The position numbers were made by a program, and so were the translations under genes. From positions 1 through 64,000 of the forward strand of contig JAKARV010000001.1 in NCBI GenBank assembly GCA_021819205.1: DNA of 64,000 bases, in the 5' to 3' direction. The notes under the pieces were generated by a model that was not told the origin of the DNA, made no database searches, and was given only the letters and a program-made list of their open reading frames with translations. Positions 49,717 to 58,008 of this stretch are shown here, piece by piece (position 1 is the stretch's first letter; every line of letters starts with the position of its first letter). This stretch comes from Actinomycetes bacterium. GTDB lineage: Bacteria; Actinomycetota; Acidimicrobiia; Acidimicrobiales; Acidimicrobiaceae.

Positions 49717-50585
49717 ACCAGCGCAAGTGGGCGGACCAGTGATCCGGTCGCCCCCTTGATGTTGAGGGGTATGGCTAAGAAGAGGAAGTCGCGCACGCCA
49801 TCGGCGGCTAGGTCTTCCAAGTACACCCACTCAAGAATAGGCAGACCCTGGCTGCGGACCAGGTAACGGTGGACCGGCTGGGGTTCGCCTTCAACCCCCG
49901 AAGGAGCAACTTCCAGCGAAGTGTTGTCCGCCCCAACGAGGGCCGGGCCGTGCTCACGCAGCCAGATTGCGCCTTCGAGGCTAAGGCCGGGTTGGGAATC
50001 CTGAAGCATCTCTTTTTGATCTGGCCAACTAGCCATGAAGCCGGTTCGGAGGAGGATGACATCTCCCGGGTTTAGGTTGACCCGGTACGCCTTGACCGCC
50101 ATCTCCAGTTCGGTTGGCCCGATTGGTTGGCCGGGCGCCATCTTCTCCACACCGATCGCGCCTGCGATGTCGAGCAAAACGCCTCTTGCGATGAATGGCT
50201 GGATGTCTCGAGCGTCGTCGCGCAGCGGGCCGAAGTCACCCAGGTACTCGTTCGCGCTATAACCGCCGAACCACGAGTCGTCTTCACCGGCGGTCACGTG
50301 GCAGATGGCGTCAATGTGGGTTCCTGCATGCGTGGTTGTCGAGATGACCTCGGAGATGAAGGCGTAGTTCTGCTTGTTCATCCCGTCAGAGAAGGGGAAT
50401 AGCTCCTCGTTGCGCATTCCCCGAGGCGTCCGGAAGCTCTGGAGCTGGAAGGGCGGATGAGCGGAAGCGACCGGCATCCCCGGCCACCATCCTGAGGCTA
50501 GGTCGTACGCCAACCCCTGCTTCAGGTGTTTGAGGAGGTCCACTTGGAACCGGAACTTACGCTGGACCATCGGTCTCCAATCCAC
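49713..50585 (-). CDS. Cyclase-family metal-dependent hydrolase
   Basis: A 290-residue protein of the cyclase family (Pfam PF04199; kynurenine formamidase-like). The metal motif HAGTHIDAICHV is clear (about residue 86), with LLDIAGAIG, LNPGDVILLRTGF and LVGADNTSLEVAP as later family segments. Members hydrolyse N-formylkynurenine, lactones or related ring compounds. It lies between the ABC permease and the shikimate-kinase-like gene on the same strand. The start could be residue 6 (ATG) instead of the first; the 5' end overlaps the permease 3' end by 29 bp. Confidence 0.83.
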   Translation of the reverse strand: MDWRPMVQRKFRFQVDLLKHLKQGLAYDLASGWWPGMPVASAHPPFQLQSFRTPRGMRNEELFPFSDGMNKQNYAFISEVISTTTHAGTHIDAICHVTAGEDDSWFGGYSANEYLGDFGPLRDDARDIQPFIARGVLLDIAGAIGVEKMAPGQPIGPTELEMAVKAYRVNLNPGDVILLRTGFMASWPDQKEMLQDSQPGLSLEGAIWLREHGPALVGADNTSLEVAPSGVEGEPQPVHRYLVRSQGLPILEWVYLEDLAADGVRDFLFLAIPLNIKGATGSLVRPLALV

Positions 50586-51780
50586 TGGGATTGCGAGGCC
50601 GCGGGGATGATGCCCGCTCTTCTCGCATTGTCGATTCCGGAAAACTCAACGCACTCTCGGCATCTTTCGCTTTTGGGGGTTGCCGCGGGTTGGTTGTTGT
50701 GGGGGCTGGAGGCTTGCCAACGTCGCTGCCAAGAGTGACGCGGGTACGCCGTCGCGCTGCGTAGCCAGCGAGTCCAACCGCGAGAACCAGCATGGTGCCG
50801 TCGAAGAGGGACGAGACGTAGAATTGGGCTCCCATCTGCTCAAGGCCGGCAACCGCCACCCCGAGGAAGAGGACTGCGAGAACCGTTCCCCACACGTTGG
50901 CCCTTCCCGGCTTGACCGTGGTTGCACCCAGCAGCGCGCCCACGAAAGCTGGCAGCAGGTACTCCGGGCCGACGGAGCTTTGTCCGACGGTCAACCGGCT
51001 TTGCAGTATGACTCCGGCAAAGGCGGTGAGGGTGCCGCCGGCCATGAACGCGATGAGGATGTACTTTCGGGAGGAGATGCCGTTGAGTTCCGCGGCCTTC
51101 GGGTTGGATCCGAGTACGTAGAGGTAGCGGCCGATGGGTAAATATTCGAAGGCGATCCACAGCCCGGCGCCGATCACGATGACGTAGATCGTGGCCAGTG
51201 GGATGCCGAGAACATTGCCGGAAAGCGCCTGAAAGGCGCTCGAAACGTTCCCTACCACCTGGGCCCCTTTGGTATACCACTCCGATACTCCATACAGGAA
51301 GGTCCCGACGCCTAGGGTGGCGATGAAGGAGTCGATGTGCGCTCTAGTGACCAGCAGGCCGTTCACCAAGCCGATCCCCATTCCGATCGCCAGGACCAGG
51401 AGTGACGCTACCGGCCATGGAAGGTGTTCCCGGGTTTGGAAGCCGATAGCGAGAATCTGGGCGAGGCCAATCCCGTAACCTACCGACAGGTCGAACTGAT
51501 TGGCGGAGACTACGATCATCTCCGCCAGTGCCACCAGGACGGTGATTGATTTGTCGGAAAGAATCGATTGGGCATTGAACGCAGTTGGGAAGGTATTGGG
51601 CATCATCAGCGAGAAGACCACGCAGAGAACGATCGTGAGGATCAGGATTCCGTACACCGACATTGCCCGGGCAGATGCGCGTCCGAGCGAGAAGCGCGCG
51701 GACTGCCGGCTACTCGGGTTGTTCTCTGGGCCGCCCTGCGTAGCGCGGTCAAGTTTGCCGTTGGCGTATTGTTTGGTCAC
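50557..51780 (-). CDS. ABC transporter permease (sugar, BPD_transp_2 type)
   Basis: A 407-residue membrane protein with about nine to ten hydrophobic helices, of the ribose/xylose/autoinducer-2 permease family. Segments: EMIVVSANQFDLSVGYGIGLA, VTRAHIDSFIATLGVGTFLYGV, the cytoplasmic coupling loop LGSNPKAAELNGISSRKYIL, and LLPAFVGALLGATTVKPGRAN. The C-terminal 70 residues (Pro/Arg-rich) are unusually long and probably unstructured. It overlaps the ATP-binding gene by 4 bp at its start. Confidence 0.9.
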   Translation of the reverse strand: MTKQYANGKLDRATQGGPENNPSSRQSARFSLGRASARAMSVYGILILTIVLCVVFSLMMPNTFPTAFNAQSILSDKSITVLVALAEMIVVSANQFDLSVGYGIGLAQILAIGFQTREHLPWPVASLLVLAIGMGIGLVNGLLVTRAHIDSFIATLGVGTFLYGVSEWYTKGAQVVGNVSSAFQALSGNVLGIPLATIYVIVIGAGLWIAFEYLPIGRYLYVLGSNPKAAELNGISSRKYILIAFMAGGTLTAFAGVILQSRLTVGQSSVGPEYLLPAFVGALLGATTVKPGRANVWGTVLAVLFLGVAVAGLEQMGAQFYVSSLFDGTMLVLAVGLAGYAARRRTRVTLGSDVGKPPAPTTTNPRQPPKAKDAESALSFPESTMREERASSPRPRNPSGLETDGPA

Positions 51781-53336
51781 CGTGCCCCCGTCGAGGATGT
51801 GAGGTTGGCGCCGGAGGCCAGCAAGGTCAGGCGCGTGGTATCGATCTCTGGGCGCTCCAGGGTCGCGGCAATGCGCCCCGCCCGGAAGACGATAGCCCGG
51901 TCACAGATGTCGGCCAGCTCGTCGAAGTCGGATGAGACGACGATCACGGCGGCACCACGCGCTTGCATATCGCGCAGTATCTTATGGATCTCTGGCTTGG
52001 TCCCGACGTCCACCCCCGCGGTGGGATCCTCGAGCACCATGACTTTCGGATCTGCCTCCACCCACCTGGCAACCACCACTTTTTGCTGGTTGCCTCCGGA
52101 GAGCAGGCCCATGGAGATGGTCGGATCGGCTGGCCTTATGTCGAATTGCGCGAGCACTGCCGCGGTGCGCCGACGTTCGTCGCGGCGCGAGATCGGCCGG
52201 AGTAAGGGGCGTTTTTGAACGGCAGGGTTCAGGTACACGTTCTCCTGCACGCTGAGACTGGCCGCGATGCTCTCCTGGAGCCGGTCGCCAGCAACGAACC
52301 CCATAGTACCGCGGCCTAGTGCCTCCGCGGGACTTCGCGGCTTATAACGGTGGTTTTTGAACTCCATCTCGCCATGGTCGGGATGGAGGGCGCCGACTAG
52401 CGCCCGCCCGATCTCGACTTGTCCAGCCCCTGCCAGTCCAACCAAACCAAGTACTTCGCCGGCACGCACCTCTATGTCCACCGGGCCGGCAGCCCCTACA
52501 ACGAGGCGTTTTACCGAGAGGACCGTGCGCGTGGAGAAGACTTCTTGGCGGGGCTGCCTAGAAGTGCCATCCTCGCGTTCCGGCGGTGTTCGGATTGCTT
52601 TCCCGACGATGCTTGCGACAAGGCCGTCGTGGCTCGCTTCTCTGGCGGGGCCTTCGGCGACCACTCGCCCATTACGGAGGACGGTAAGCCGGTCTGCGAT
52701 GGTGAATACCTCGTCGATTCGGTGGGTGACATAGAGAAAACCTGCTCCCTGAGCACGGAGTTTGCGGATCGCGCCGAAGAGGATGTCAACGTCTGCCGCA
52801 GGAAGGGCTGCGGTCGGTTCGTCGAGAACTACAAACCGCTTTCGCATCGACAACGCCCGGGCGATAGCCACCATGGCTCGCTCCGCCGAGGAAAGTTTTT
52901 CTACCAATAGGTCGGGATCTATCTCCAATCCGAGCGCGCCAAGCGACTCGATGGCGCTGCGGCGAACATCTTCCCAGGAGATCACGCGGTGCCGGCGTCG
53001 GTATCCGGCCACGAGCGCCATATTCTCGGCAACGGTCATATTGGCTACCAACCCGAGGTCTTGGTGGATCAACGCCACCGGCAGATCATGGTGTCCCGGC
53101 ATTGCCGACCGTCCGTCGACTGTGATCGTTCCGGCATCGGCACGGTATACGCCGCCGAGAATCTTGATCAACGTTGACTTTCCGGCTCCGTTCTGGCCCA
53201 GCAGGGCGTGAACCTCTCCGGATCGGAGCACCATGCTGACATTGTCGAGCACGCGATTCCCGAAGAAGGTCTTCGTCAACCCGTCGATGGCCAGGGTGCC
53301 GGTCGTTGCGCCGCTTTCCTTCTCTGCCTCCGTCAC
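51777..53336 (-). CDS. Sugar ABC transporter ATP-binding protein (two ABC domains)
   Basis: A 519-residue RbsA/XylG-type protein with two nucleotide-binding domains. First domain: Walker A LLGQNGAGKSTLI, a degenerate signature KLSSAERAMVAIARALS, Walker B RFVVLDEPTAAL. Second: Walker A is altered (GLAGAGQVEIGRALV), which is common in this family, with signature LLSGGNQQKVVVARW and KVMVLEDPTAGVDVG. The start GTG 53336 overlaps the substrate-binding gene stop (GTGA); the frame is open upstream to 54173 but that part is antisense-like sequence inside the binding-protein gene. Confidence 0.92.
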   Translation of the reverse strand: MTEAEKESGATTGTLAIDGLTKTFFGNRVLDNVSMVLRSGEVHALLGQNGAGKSTLIKILGGVYRADAGTITVDGRSAMPGHHDLPVALIHQDLGLVANMTVAENMALVAGYRRRHRVISWEDVRRSAIESLGALGLEIDPDLLVEKLSSAERAMVAIARALSMRKRFVVLDEPTAALPAADVDILFGAIRKLRAQGAGFLYVTHRIDEVFTIADRLTVLRNGRVVAEGPAREASHDGLVASIVGKAIRTPPEREDGTSRQPRQEVFSTRTVLSVKRLVVGAAGPVDIEVRAGEVLGLVGLAGAGQVEIGRALVGALHPDHGEMEFKNHRYKPRSPAEALGRGTMGFVAGDRLQESIAASLSVQENVYLNPAVQKRPLLRPISRRDERRRTAAVLAQFDIRPADPTISMGLLSGGNQQKVVVARWVEADPKVMVLEDPTAGVDVGTKPEIHKILRDMQARGAAVIVVSSDFDELADICDRAIVFRAGRIAATLERPEIDTTRLTLLASGANLTSSTGAR

Positions 53337-54493
53337 GAGGTCCTGCCGGTGGTGAGCAGCGAGACGAAGTGCTGCTGGTAGTTGTTTGACGGATCGAATG
53401 CGTCGTTGGCGCCCCCCTGCGCGTTTACGTTGGAGTGGGTGACCAGATAGATCGGTGGGTACCACGTGGACGGTGTCATGCCGTGGAAGGCGCGGTTCAT
53501 CTGGTACAGGGCGTAGTACGCCTCTTCTTGGGCGGGTTCGGGAACCGTAGCTACCTGGTACTGGTTGCCGGCACGAATCCGCTGGTAGGCCGAGGCGATT
53601 CCATCCGAACCGATGAGCACGGCCTTGGATGGCGGAACGCCATCGGCCCGCAGGGCGGGTACCGCGAAGTCCCAGTCGTTGTCGCCAACGGTAAGCGCGT
53701 AGAAGGGAAGTCCGTACTGGGATACCCAGGAGGTGGCGAGCTGCGGTGTCCTGGTGGACGACTCCGCGGCCGGGTAGTTCACATAAGCCAGCAGCTTGCA
53801 AGTGCTGCACTTCGCCAGCTCGGATTTCATCGCGTCCGACTTGATCCGGGCGATCCCGTACTCGTTGTGGGTAACGATGATGACGCGGGCGGTACCGTGA
53901 GAAGCGGCTATGGCGTAGTCGGCCTCCGCCTTTCCGATCGCGGTAGCGTCCTCTTGGATGTTGGTGAAGAGGCCATGACAAGGCCCGGTTACCGAGCATG
54001 CATGCAGGCCGACCACCGGAATGTGGGCTGCTGTCGCGGCGGCTATTGGCGCTTTGAGGCTTGAAGCGTTGGCGAAGATCACGATCCCGGAAGGATGGAG
54101 CGCCACCGCCTGGTCCATTCCGGCGAGCCATCCGGTCGGGGTTCCCTTGCCGTCGATGATGGTGACCGACCAACCGATTTTCTTAGCGGCTGCTTGCAAG
54201 TAATTACCGTACGCCGCGTCGAGAGAGTTCGACTCCTGTCCGGACAGGTAGACGATGGATTTGCCGGCGCGTGCGATCGGACCGCTTGTCGGACCGGTCC
54301 AGGTTGTCTGCGGCGCCTCCATCTTGGCAACCTCTTGCTCGATAGCAGCAACTTGACTGGTCGTCTTGGTGCTTGTCGTAGACGAGCTGCTCGAACTTTG
54401 GGTGCTCGAGCACCCGGCGAGCACCATCGTTCCGGCAATCCCGAGAACCAAGCTCGACGTGATCGAGCGGTGCTTGCTCCTTGGCCTGATCAT
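53333..54493 (-). CDS. Sugar-type ABC transporter substrate-binding lipoprotein
   Basis: A 386-residue lipoprotein precursor. Its signal peptide ends in the lipobox VLAGC (Cys28), followed by a Ser/Thr-rich linker. The mature part is a type I periplasmic binding protein: KSIVYLSGQESNSLDAAYGN, LHPSGIVIFANASSLKAPI, PVVGLHACSVTGPCHGLFT, and AVLIGSDGIASAYQRIRAGN. First gene of the operon binding protein - ATPase - permease - cyclase - kinase. ATG 54493 has GGGGGAGA upstream. The ligand is unknown; family members bind pentoses, hexoses or related polyols. Confidence 0.88.
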   Translation of the reverse strand: MIRPRSKHRSITSSLVLGIAGTMVLAGCSSTQSSSSSSTTSTKTTSQVAAIEQEVAKMEAPQTTWTGPTSGPIARAGKSIVYLSGQESNSLDAAYGNYLQAAAKKIGWSVTIIDGKGTPTGWLAGMDQAVALHPSGIVIFANASSLKAPIAAATAAHIPVVGLHACSVTGPCHGLFTNIQEDATAIGKAEADYAIAASHGTARVIIVTHNEYGIARIKSDAMKSELAKCSTCKLLAYVNYPAAESSTRTPQLATSWVSQYGLPFYALTVGDNDWDFAVPALRADGVPPSKAVLIGSDGIASAYQRIRAGNQYQVATVPEPAQEEAYYALYQMNRAFHGMTPSTWYPPIYLVTHSNVNAQGGANDAFDPSNNYQQHFVSLLTTGRTS

Positions 54494-54529
54494 TGATTTC
54501 TCCCCCTTTATCGGATTCATGCCAACCGG

Positions 54530-54570
54530 AGTTTCAGTAGATGGAACTACAGTTGTGCTGATTGGAACTA
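54530..54570. promoter_or_regulatory. Candidate operator upstream of the ABC operon
   Basis: AGTTTC at 54530-54535 and GGAACT at 54543-54548 form an imperfect inverted repeat with a 7-bp spacer, and GGAACTA occurs twice as a direct repeat (54543-54549 and 54564-54570) with starts 21 bp apart, two helical turns. Lying just before the binding-protein gene in the gap to the divergent IclR gene, this is a plausible regulator-binding site. No binding data; inference from position and symmetry. Confidence 0.4.
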
Positions 54571-54748
54571 GGTTACGGCTTAGAGTTGGAAAAGTCAAGG
54601 AGTTGCGGCAATGAGGCGCGCCCGGGTTGGTCGCGGTGCGGAGAGCATCGTTGGTTGGACATGGGGAGGGAGTCGTAATGCGCGATCACCAGCGCGGGGA
54701 TGGTCGGTCACCTTTTGCCTGCGGGACCGCGGCGCTGATGTGAGGGGG

Positions 54749-54779
54749 TTGAAAACGGGATTCTTTCGACATCTACACT
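54749..54779 (+). promoter_or_regulatory. Candidate promoter of the IclR gene
   Basis: TTGAAA at 54749-54754 and TACACT at 54774-54779, separated by 19 bp (18 if TGAAAA is taken as -35). It would place the transcript start near 54786, which argues for the downstream GTG 54832 rather than the in-frame GTG at 54781. The rest of 54494-54831 (about 340 bp) holds no gene I can support. Confidence 0.35.
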
Positions 54780-54831
54780 TGTGGTATGGCAGCCATGGTC
54801 AACAGGGACGTTGGCACGGTCGAAGGGAGCA

Positions 54832-55665
54832 GTGACGTCAGAAACCCGCTACGGCATTGATTCGATACGGCGCGCGGTCGAGTTGCTCCGGGAGCTCGTA
54901 GAGCGAGGGCACTTGAGCCTGGACGAGGCTGCGGGGCTGACCGGAGTCTCGAAGAGTACCGCCTTCAGAATGCTCTCGACCCTCCAAGATCTGGAGCTTG
55001 CCGAGAAAGCTCCAGCTGGCGGTTACCAACCCGGATCGGAAGCACTCCGGTGGGGACTCCTCCTCCTCGGGCGCCTTGACGTGCCGGAGGTTGCAGTGGG
55101 GGAGTTGCGATCGGTTTGGCTCGAAGTGAAGGAGACGGTCGGCTTGGCGATGTTTAGTGGCAGCCGCATCGTCTTGGCGGAGATTCTCGAGAGCCCCTAT
55201 CCGTTCCGCATGGCCGAGGTTCCTGGCGGAATTGTACCAGCCCACTCATCGGCGCTGGGCCGCGCGGTCGCCGCTTACCTCGACCGGGATGCGCTGCTTT
55301 CGGCTCTCGGGCCGGAGCCGTTCCCAACCGACTCTCCAGACTCTCCTACCCTGATCGCGGACCTGTTGCCGTTGCTCGCTTCGGTTCGCGAGGTTGGTTA
55401 CTCCGTCGAGATCGGAGAGAGTGCGCTCGGCGTCGCTTGCGTAGCCGCACCGGTGTTCAAACGTGGCAAGGTCGTCGGCGCAATTAGCATCGCCGGCCCC
55501 TGCGTCCGCATGGGCGATGACCGGGTCAAGCAGCTTGGCCGGTCGATTTCCGCGGCAGCTAGGCGCATCTCCGAAAAGCTTTCGCCGGGTTTCCAGGTGC
55601 CAACGGACGGCGGCGTGAACCATGCGGACTTTGCCGCCGAAGGTGATTGGGTGCGAAAGTCTTAG
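54832..55665 (+). CDS. IclR-family transcriptional regulator
   Basis: A 277-residue regulator. Residues 1-70 are a winged helix-turn-helix: YGIDSIRRAVELLRELVERG, LSLDEAAGLTGVSKSTAFRM and LSTLQDLELAEK. The rest is the IclR effector-binding domain (GSRIVLAEILES, PAHSSALGRAVAAYL, VREVGYSVEIGE, GVACVAAPVFKR, GAISIAGP). It is divergent from the ABC/cyclase/kinase operon, so it most likely represses or activates that operon in response to its substrate. The frame is open from 54781; GTG 54832 fits the typical N-terminus. Confidence 0.88.
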   Translation: MTSETRYGIDSIRRAVELLRELVERGHLSLDEAAGLTGVSKSTAFRMLSTLQDLELAEKAPAGGYQPGSEALRWGLLLLGRLDVPEVAVGELRSVWLEVKETVGLAMFSGSRIVLAEILESPYPFRMAEVPGGIVPAHSSALGRAVAAYLDRDALLSALGPEPFPTDSPDSPTLIADLLPLLASVREVGYSVEIGESALGVACVAAPVFKRGKVVGAISIAGPCVRMGDDRVKQLGRSISAAARRISEKLSPGFQVPTDGGVNHADFAAEGDWVRKS

Positions 55666-55791
55666 ATGGCGCAGACGCTTCTTGGCGCCGCCCCCACGGG
55701 ATCTCGGGTTGGCGCAACCGGCGGCTTTGCAGATCCGGGCTGATGCGCCATTGGCGGTTGCGACACCGTTTAGGGAAAAACGCCGTGTCGA

Positions 55792-56040
55792 CTACTGATC
55801 GACATCCCAGGTGATCGCCACGCCCTCGCGCTCGGCATCGCGCATGATCCGCTCGCGGTTCCGCCGGTATTGGGGATCGTGTGGCGGCAACATGAGCATT
55901 CTTGCGTAGACGCGCTGGGAAAAATCGTCGACGAGAGCTTTGTCACCAGCTATCCAGCGGACTTCCCAGTGGGGAGCCACCGGTCCCATATAGTGAATCT
56001 GGATCCGTGCCCGGATCTCAGCCGGTGAACTTTCCTCCAT
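55792..56040 (-). CDS. Small hypothetical protein
   Basis: An 82-residue protein with no family I know. ATG 56040 has AGGAGG 4 bases upstream, a strong ribosome site, so it is probably real. Sequence: MEESSPAEIRARIQIHYMG, then WEVRWIAGDKALVDDFSQRV, MLPPHDPQYRRNRERIMRDA; basic and acidic residues mix and no membrane helix is seen. It is divergent from the second whiB, with about 200 bp of shared upstream DNA. Confidence 0.6.
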   Translation of the reverse strand: MEESSPAEIRARIQIHYMGPVAPHWEVRWIAGDKALVDDFSQRVYARMLMLPPHDPQYRRNRERIMRDAEREGVAITWDVDQ

Positions 56041-56156
56041 AAAACCTCCTCGCAACGCGAGTTTACCCGGCATCGCCAGGGCTGCCACCAAGGGTTGGTG
56101 GGAGCGGGGCTTCGCGTGCCCTTCGGCCGTCAGCGAACAGCCAACCGGACCGTTGC

Positions 56157-56204
56157 ACAAGGTACGGTCCAAAACTTGTCGCACAAGTTACCTTGTGGTA
56201 ACTT
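56157..56204. promoter_or_regulatory. Cluster of overlapping inverted repeats before whiB
   Basis: Three perfect inverted repeats share 48 bp: ACAAGGTA (56157-56164) with TACCTTGT (56189-56196); ACTTGT (56174-56179) with ACAAGT (56183-56188) around CGC; and AAGTTACC (56185-56192) with GGTAACTT (56197-56204) around TTGT. The last ends 34 bases before the whiB ATG. They could be operator sites for a dimeric repressor, or alternative RNA hairpins in the leader. No terminator-like T run follows. Confidence 0.5.
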
Positions 56205-56238
56205 TAACCTCGTGCAAAGCGAGAGAGGCAAGCGTCGT

Positions 56239-56490
56239 ATGCATACCTGGAAGGAAGACGCGACCGGCTGGGTTTCGGAGGCGTGGATGGCGAGCGGATC
56301 CTGTCGAGGGCTTGACCCGTCGATTTTTTTCCCTACCGATGGATCTGGGGTAGTTGTAGCCAGGCGTATCTGCCTGGAGTGCGGAGTAAAGGACGAGTGC
56401 TTGGGCTACGCGCTCAAGCACCGGATCGATCACGGCGTCTGGGGCGGTGCGTCCGAGAGGGAGCGCAAGCGTCTTCAGCGCGTTCGCTAG
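56239..56490 (+). CDS. WhiB-family transcriptional regulator (second copy)
   Basis: An 83-residue WhiB-like protein with Cys22, Cys45, Cys48 and Cys54 as cluster ligands (C-x22-C-x2-C-x5-C), then GVWGGASERERKRLQ and a short basic end. Compared with the copy at 40.1 kb the N-terminus is longer (HTWKEDATGWVSEAW) and the tail is shorter. ATG 56239 has GAGAGAGG upstream; GTG 56212 in frame would add nine residues. Behind an unusual inverted-repeat cluster, which suggests tight regulation. Confidence 0.92.
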   Translation: MHTWKEDATGWVSEAWMASGSCRGLDPSIFFPTDGSGVVVARRICLECGVKDECLGYALKHRIDHGVWGGASERERKRLQRVR

Positions 56491-56500
56491 CATCAGCTGC

Positions 56501-57295
56501 ATGCTCGAATGTGTCGTGAACGTCTCCGAGGGAAGGGACGAGGTCGTGCTCGGGCACCTTTCCGAAGCATGTTCCGGATCCCTGCTCGATGTACACTTTG
56601 ACGGCTTCCATAACCGCTCTGTCTTCACTCTGTGTGGCGTTGGTGTCGAGGAGGATGCGCGGCGGCTATCGCTGGCGGCGGCGCAACTGCTCGATATACG
56701 GTTCCACCATGGGTTGCATCCGCGTTTGGGCGTAGTGGACGTGGTCCCCTTCGTGCCGTTGTTCGGAGCAGCGATGGAGGAGGCGGTTGCGGCCCGGGAC
56801 CGGTACGCTGCCTGGTTTGGGCGTGAACTCAATGCTCCCGCCTTTCTCTACGGGCCGGAGATAAGCTTGCCGGAGGTTCGGCGCACCGCCTTTGCCGGAC
56901 TTTCGCCAACCTTCGGACCGGAACGTCCCCATCCACGTCTAGGGGCGGTCTGCGTGGGAGCACGACCGCTCATGGTCGCACTGAACTTCATAGTGGCCGG
57001 GGATCTGGAGACGGCGAAAAGTGTCTCCCGGCGCCTCCGTTCCAGTGCCGTACGCACCCTGACATTCGATCTGGGTGGCCGGTATCAGGTCTCGATGAAC
57101 TTGATCGAGCCGGTGACCGTCGGTCCGGTGGAGATCTACGAGGCGGCTTCGGTGCTGGTCGAGATTGAGGAGGTCGAGCTTGTCGGCTTGGTCCCGGCGG
57201 CGGCGCTTGCCGACAGGAGTGCGCTAATTTTGGCGCGGATGGGCATAGACCAGACCCGGACTATCGAGTACCGCGTGGATGCCGCAAAGGACTAG
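56501..57295 (+). CDS. Glutamate formimidoyltransferase-like protein
   Basis: A 264-residue formiminotransferase-domain protein (N- and C-subdomains of FTCD). MLECVVNVSEGRDEVVL, HNRSVFTLCGV, HGLHPRLGVVDVVPFVPL and MVALNFIVAGDLETAK, ending VGPVEIYEAASVLV, follow the family. These enzymes transfer a formimino or formyl group from N-formimino-glutamate to tetrahydrofolate. No histidine-degradation gene is nearby. ATG 56501 gives the usual N-terminus; it begins 10 bases after whiB and may share its transcript. Overlaps the tetR stop by 4 bp. Confidence 0.85.
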   Translation: MLECVVNVSEGRDEVVLGHLSEACSGSLLDVHFDGFHNRSVFTLCGVGVEEDARRLSLAAAQLLDIRFHHGLHPRLGVVDVVPFVPLFGAAMEEAVAARDRYAAWFGRELNAPAFLYGPEISLPEVRRTAFAGLSPTFGPERPHPRLGAVCVGARPLMVALNFIVAGDLETAKSVSRRLRSSAVRTLTFDLGGRYQVSMNLIEPVTVGPVEIYEAASVLVEIEEVELVGLVPAAALADRSALILARMGIDQTRTIEYRVDAAKD

Positions 57296-57918
57296 GTCTC
57301 GATCGAATGTTTAAGCCCAAACCAGAGAATCTCCGCGGCTTGCCGGGCGCGCACTCGGGCTACCGAGTTCTCGAACCCGGTATTACCCTCTTCGGGTATT
57401 CCTGCTATGTAAGACCGCGCCGCTCCTTGCGCCATTCCGATGAGACTAAAGGCGATGAAGCGCCGGTACTGGTCCTCGTGGACGCCGGTGACCCGCTCTG
57501 ATACAAGTTCGGCAATGGACAGTTCCAAGCGGGTGATCACCTCGGCGAACTCGGGATCCCGCCTCGAGCCCGAACCAAAGAGGAGCAGGTAGCCATGACG
57601 GTTGTCAAAGATGAACTTGAAGTAGGCGGTCATCCCGGCTGCCAGCCGCTCCCGTGGCAGGTCGTGTTCGGCGGTTGCCAACCTGATCGCATCTGTGAGA
57701 TCGGAGCCGACCTTTTCCAGTAGCCGGCGGTAGAGCTCGCGCTTGGAGGTGAAGTGCTGGTAGATTACCGGTTTGGTGACGTTCGCTTTCTCGGCGATCT
57801 CCGCCATCGAAGTGGCCTGGAAACCCTGCGCCGAGAAGCGTTCGAGGGCTGCGGCAAGGATCAGGGCTTTCCGGTGCGAACCGGGAACCCTGTTGCGGAG
57901 CGAACCTCCTGTACCCAA
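57292..57918 (-). CDS. TetR/AcrR-family transcriptional regulator
   Basis: A 208-residue TetR-type repressor. The N-terminal helix-turn-helix is ERFSAQGFQATSMAEIAEKA with NVTKPVIYQHFTSKRELY; the C-terminal ligand domain is helical (FIFDNRHGYLLLFGSGSRRD, FSLIGMAQGAARSYIAG). TTG 57918 is the likely start. It converges on the formiminotransferase gene (4-bp overlap). Targets are unknown; a 39-bp direct repeat in its upstream region could include its own operator. Confidence 0.88.
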   Translation of the reverse strand: MGTGGSLRNRVPGSHRKALILAAALERFSAQGFQATSMAEIAEKANVTKPVIYQHFTSKRELYRRLLEKVGSDLTDAIRLATAEHDLPRERLAAGMTAYFKFIFDNRHGYLLLFGSGSRRDPEFAEVITRLELSIAELVSERVTGVHEDQYRRFIAFSLIGMAQGAARSYIAGIPEEGNTGFENSVARVRARQAAEILWFGLKHSIET

Positions 57919-57937
57919 GTTCCGACAACTCCCTCCG

Positions 57938-57976
57938 GCCAGTGCAATGCCTGCTCTCCTTCAAAGCTACACCAAC
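57938..57976. repeat. 39-bp direct repeat, copy 1
   Basis: Begins with GCCAGTGCAATGCC and ends AAGCTACACCAAC, identical over 39 bp to 58009-58047; the bases next to each copy differ. Period 71 bp, spacer 32 bp. Lies in the gap between tetR (minus) and the epimerase-like gene (plus). Confidence 0.9.
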
Positions 57977-58008
57977 GCCGCGCCGCCTCCCCCGATAGCT
58001 CCGGTTGC

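Noticed and set aside
53337-54173. Upstream extension of the ABC ATPase frame
   Set aside because: The extra 279 residues are antisense-like basic sequence out of frame inside the binding-protein gene; GTG 53336 with GTGA overlap gives the normal family start.
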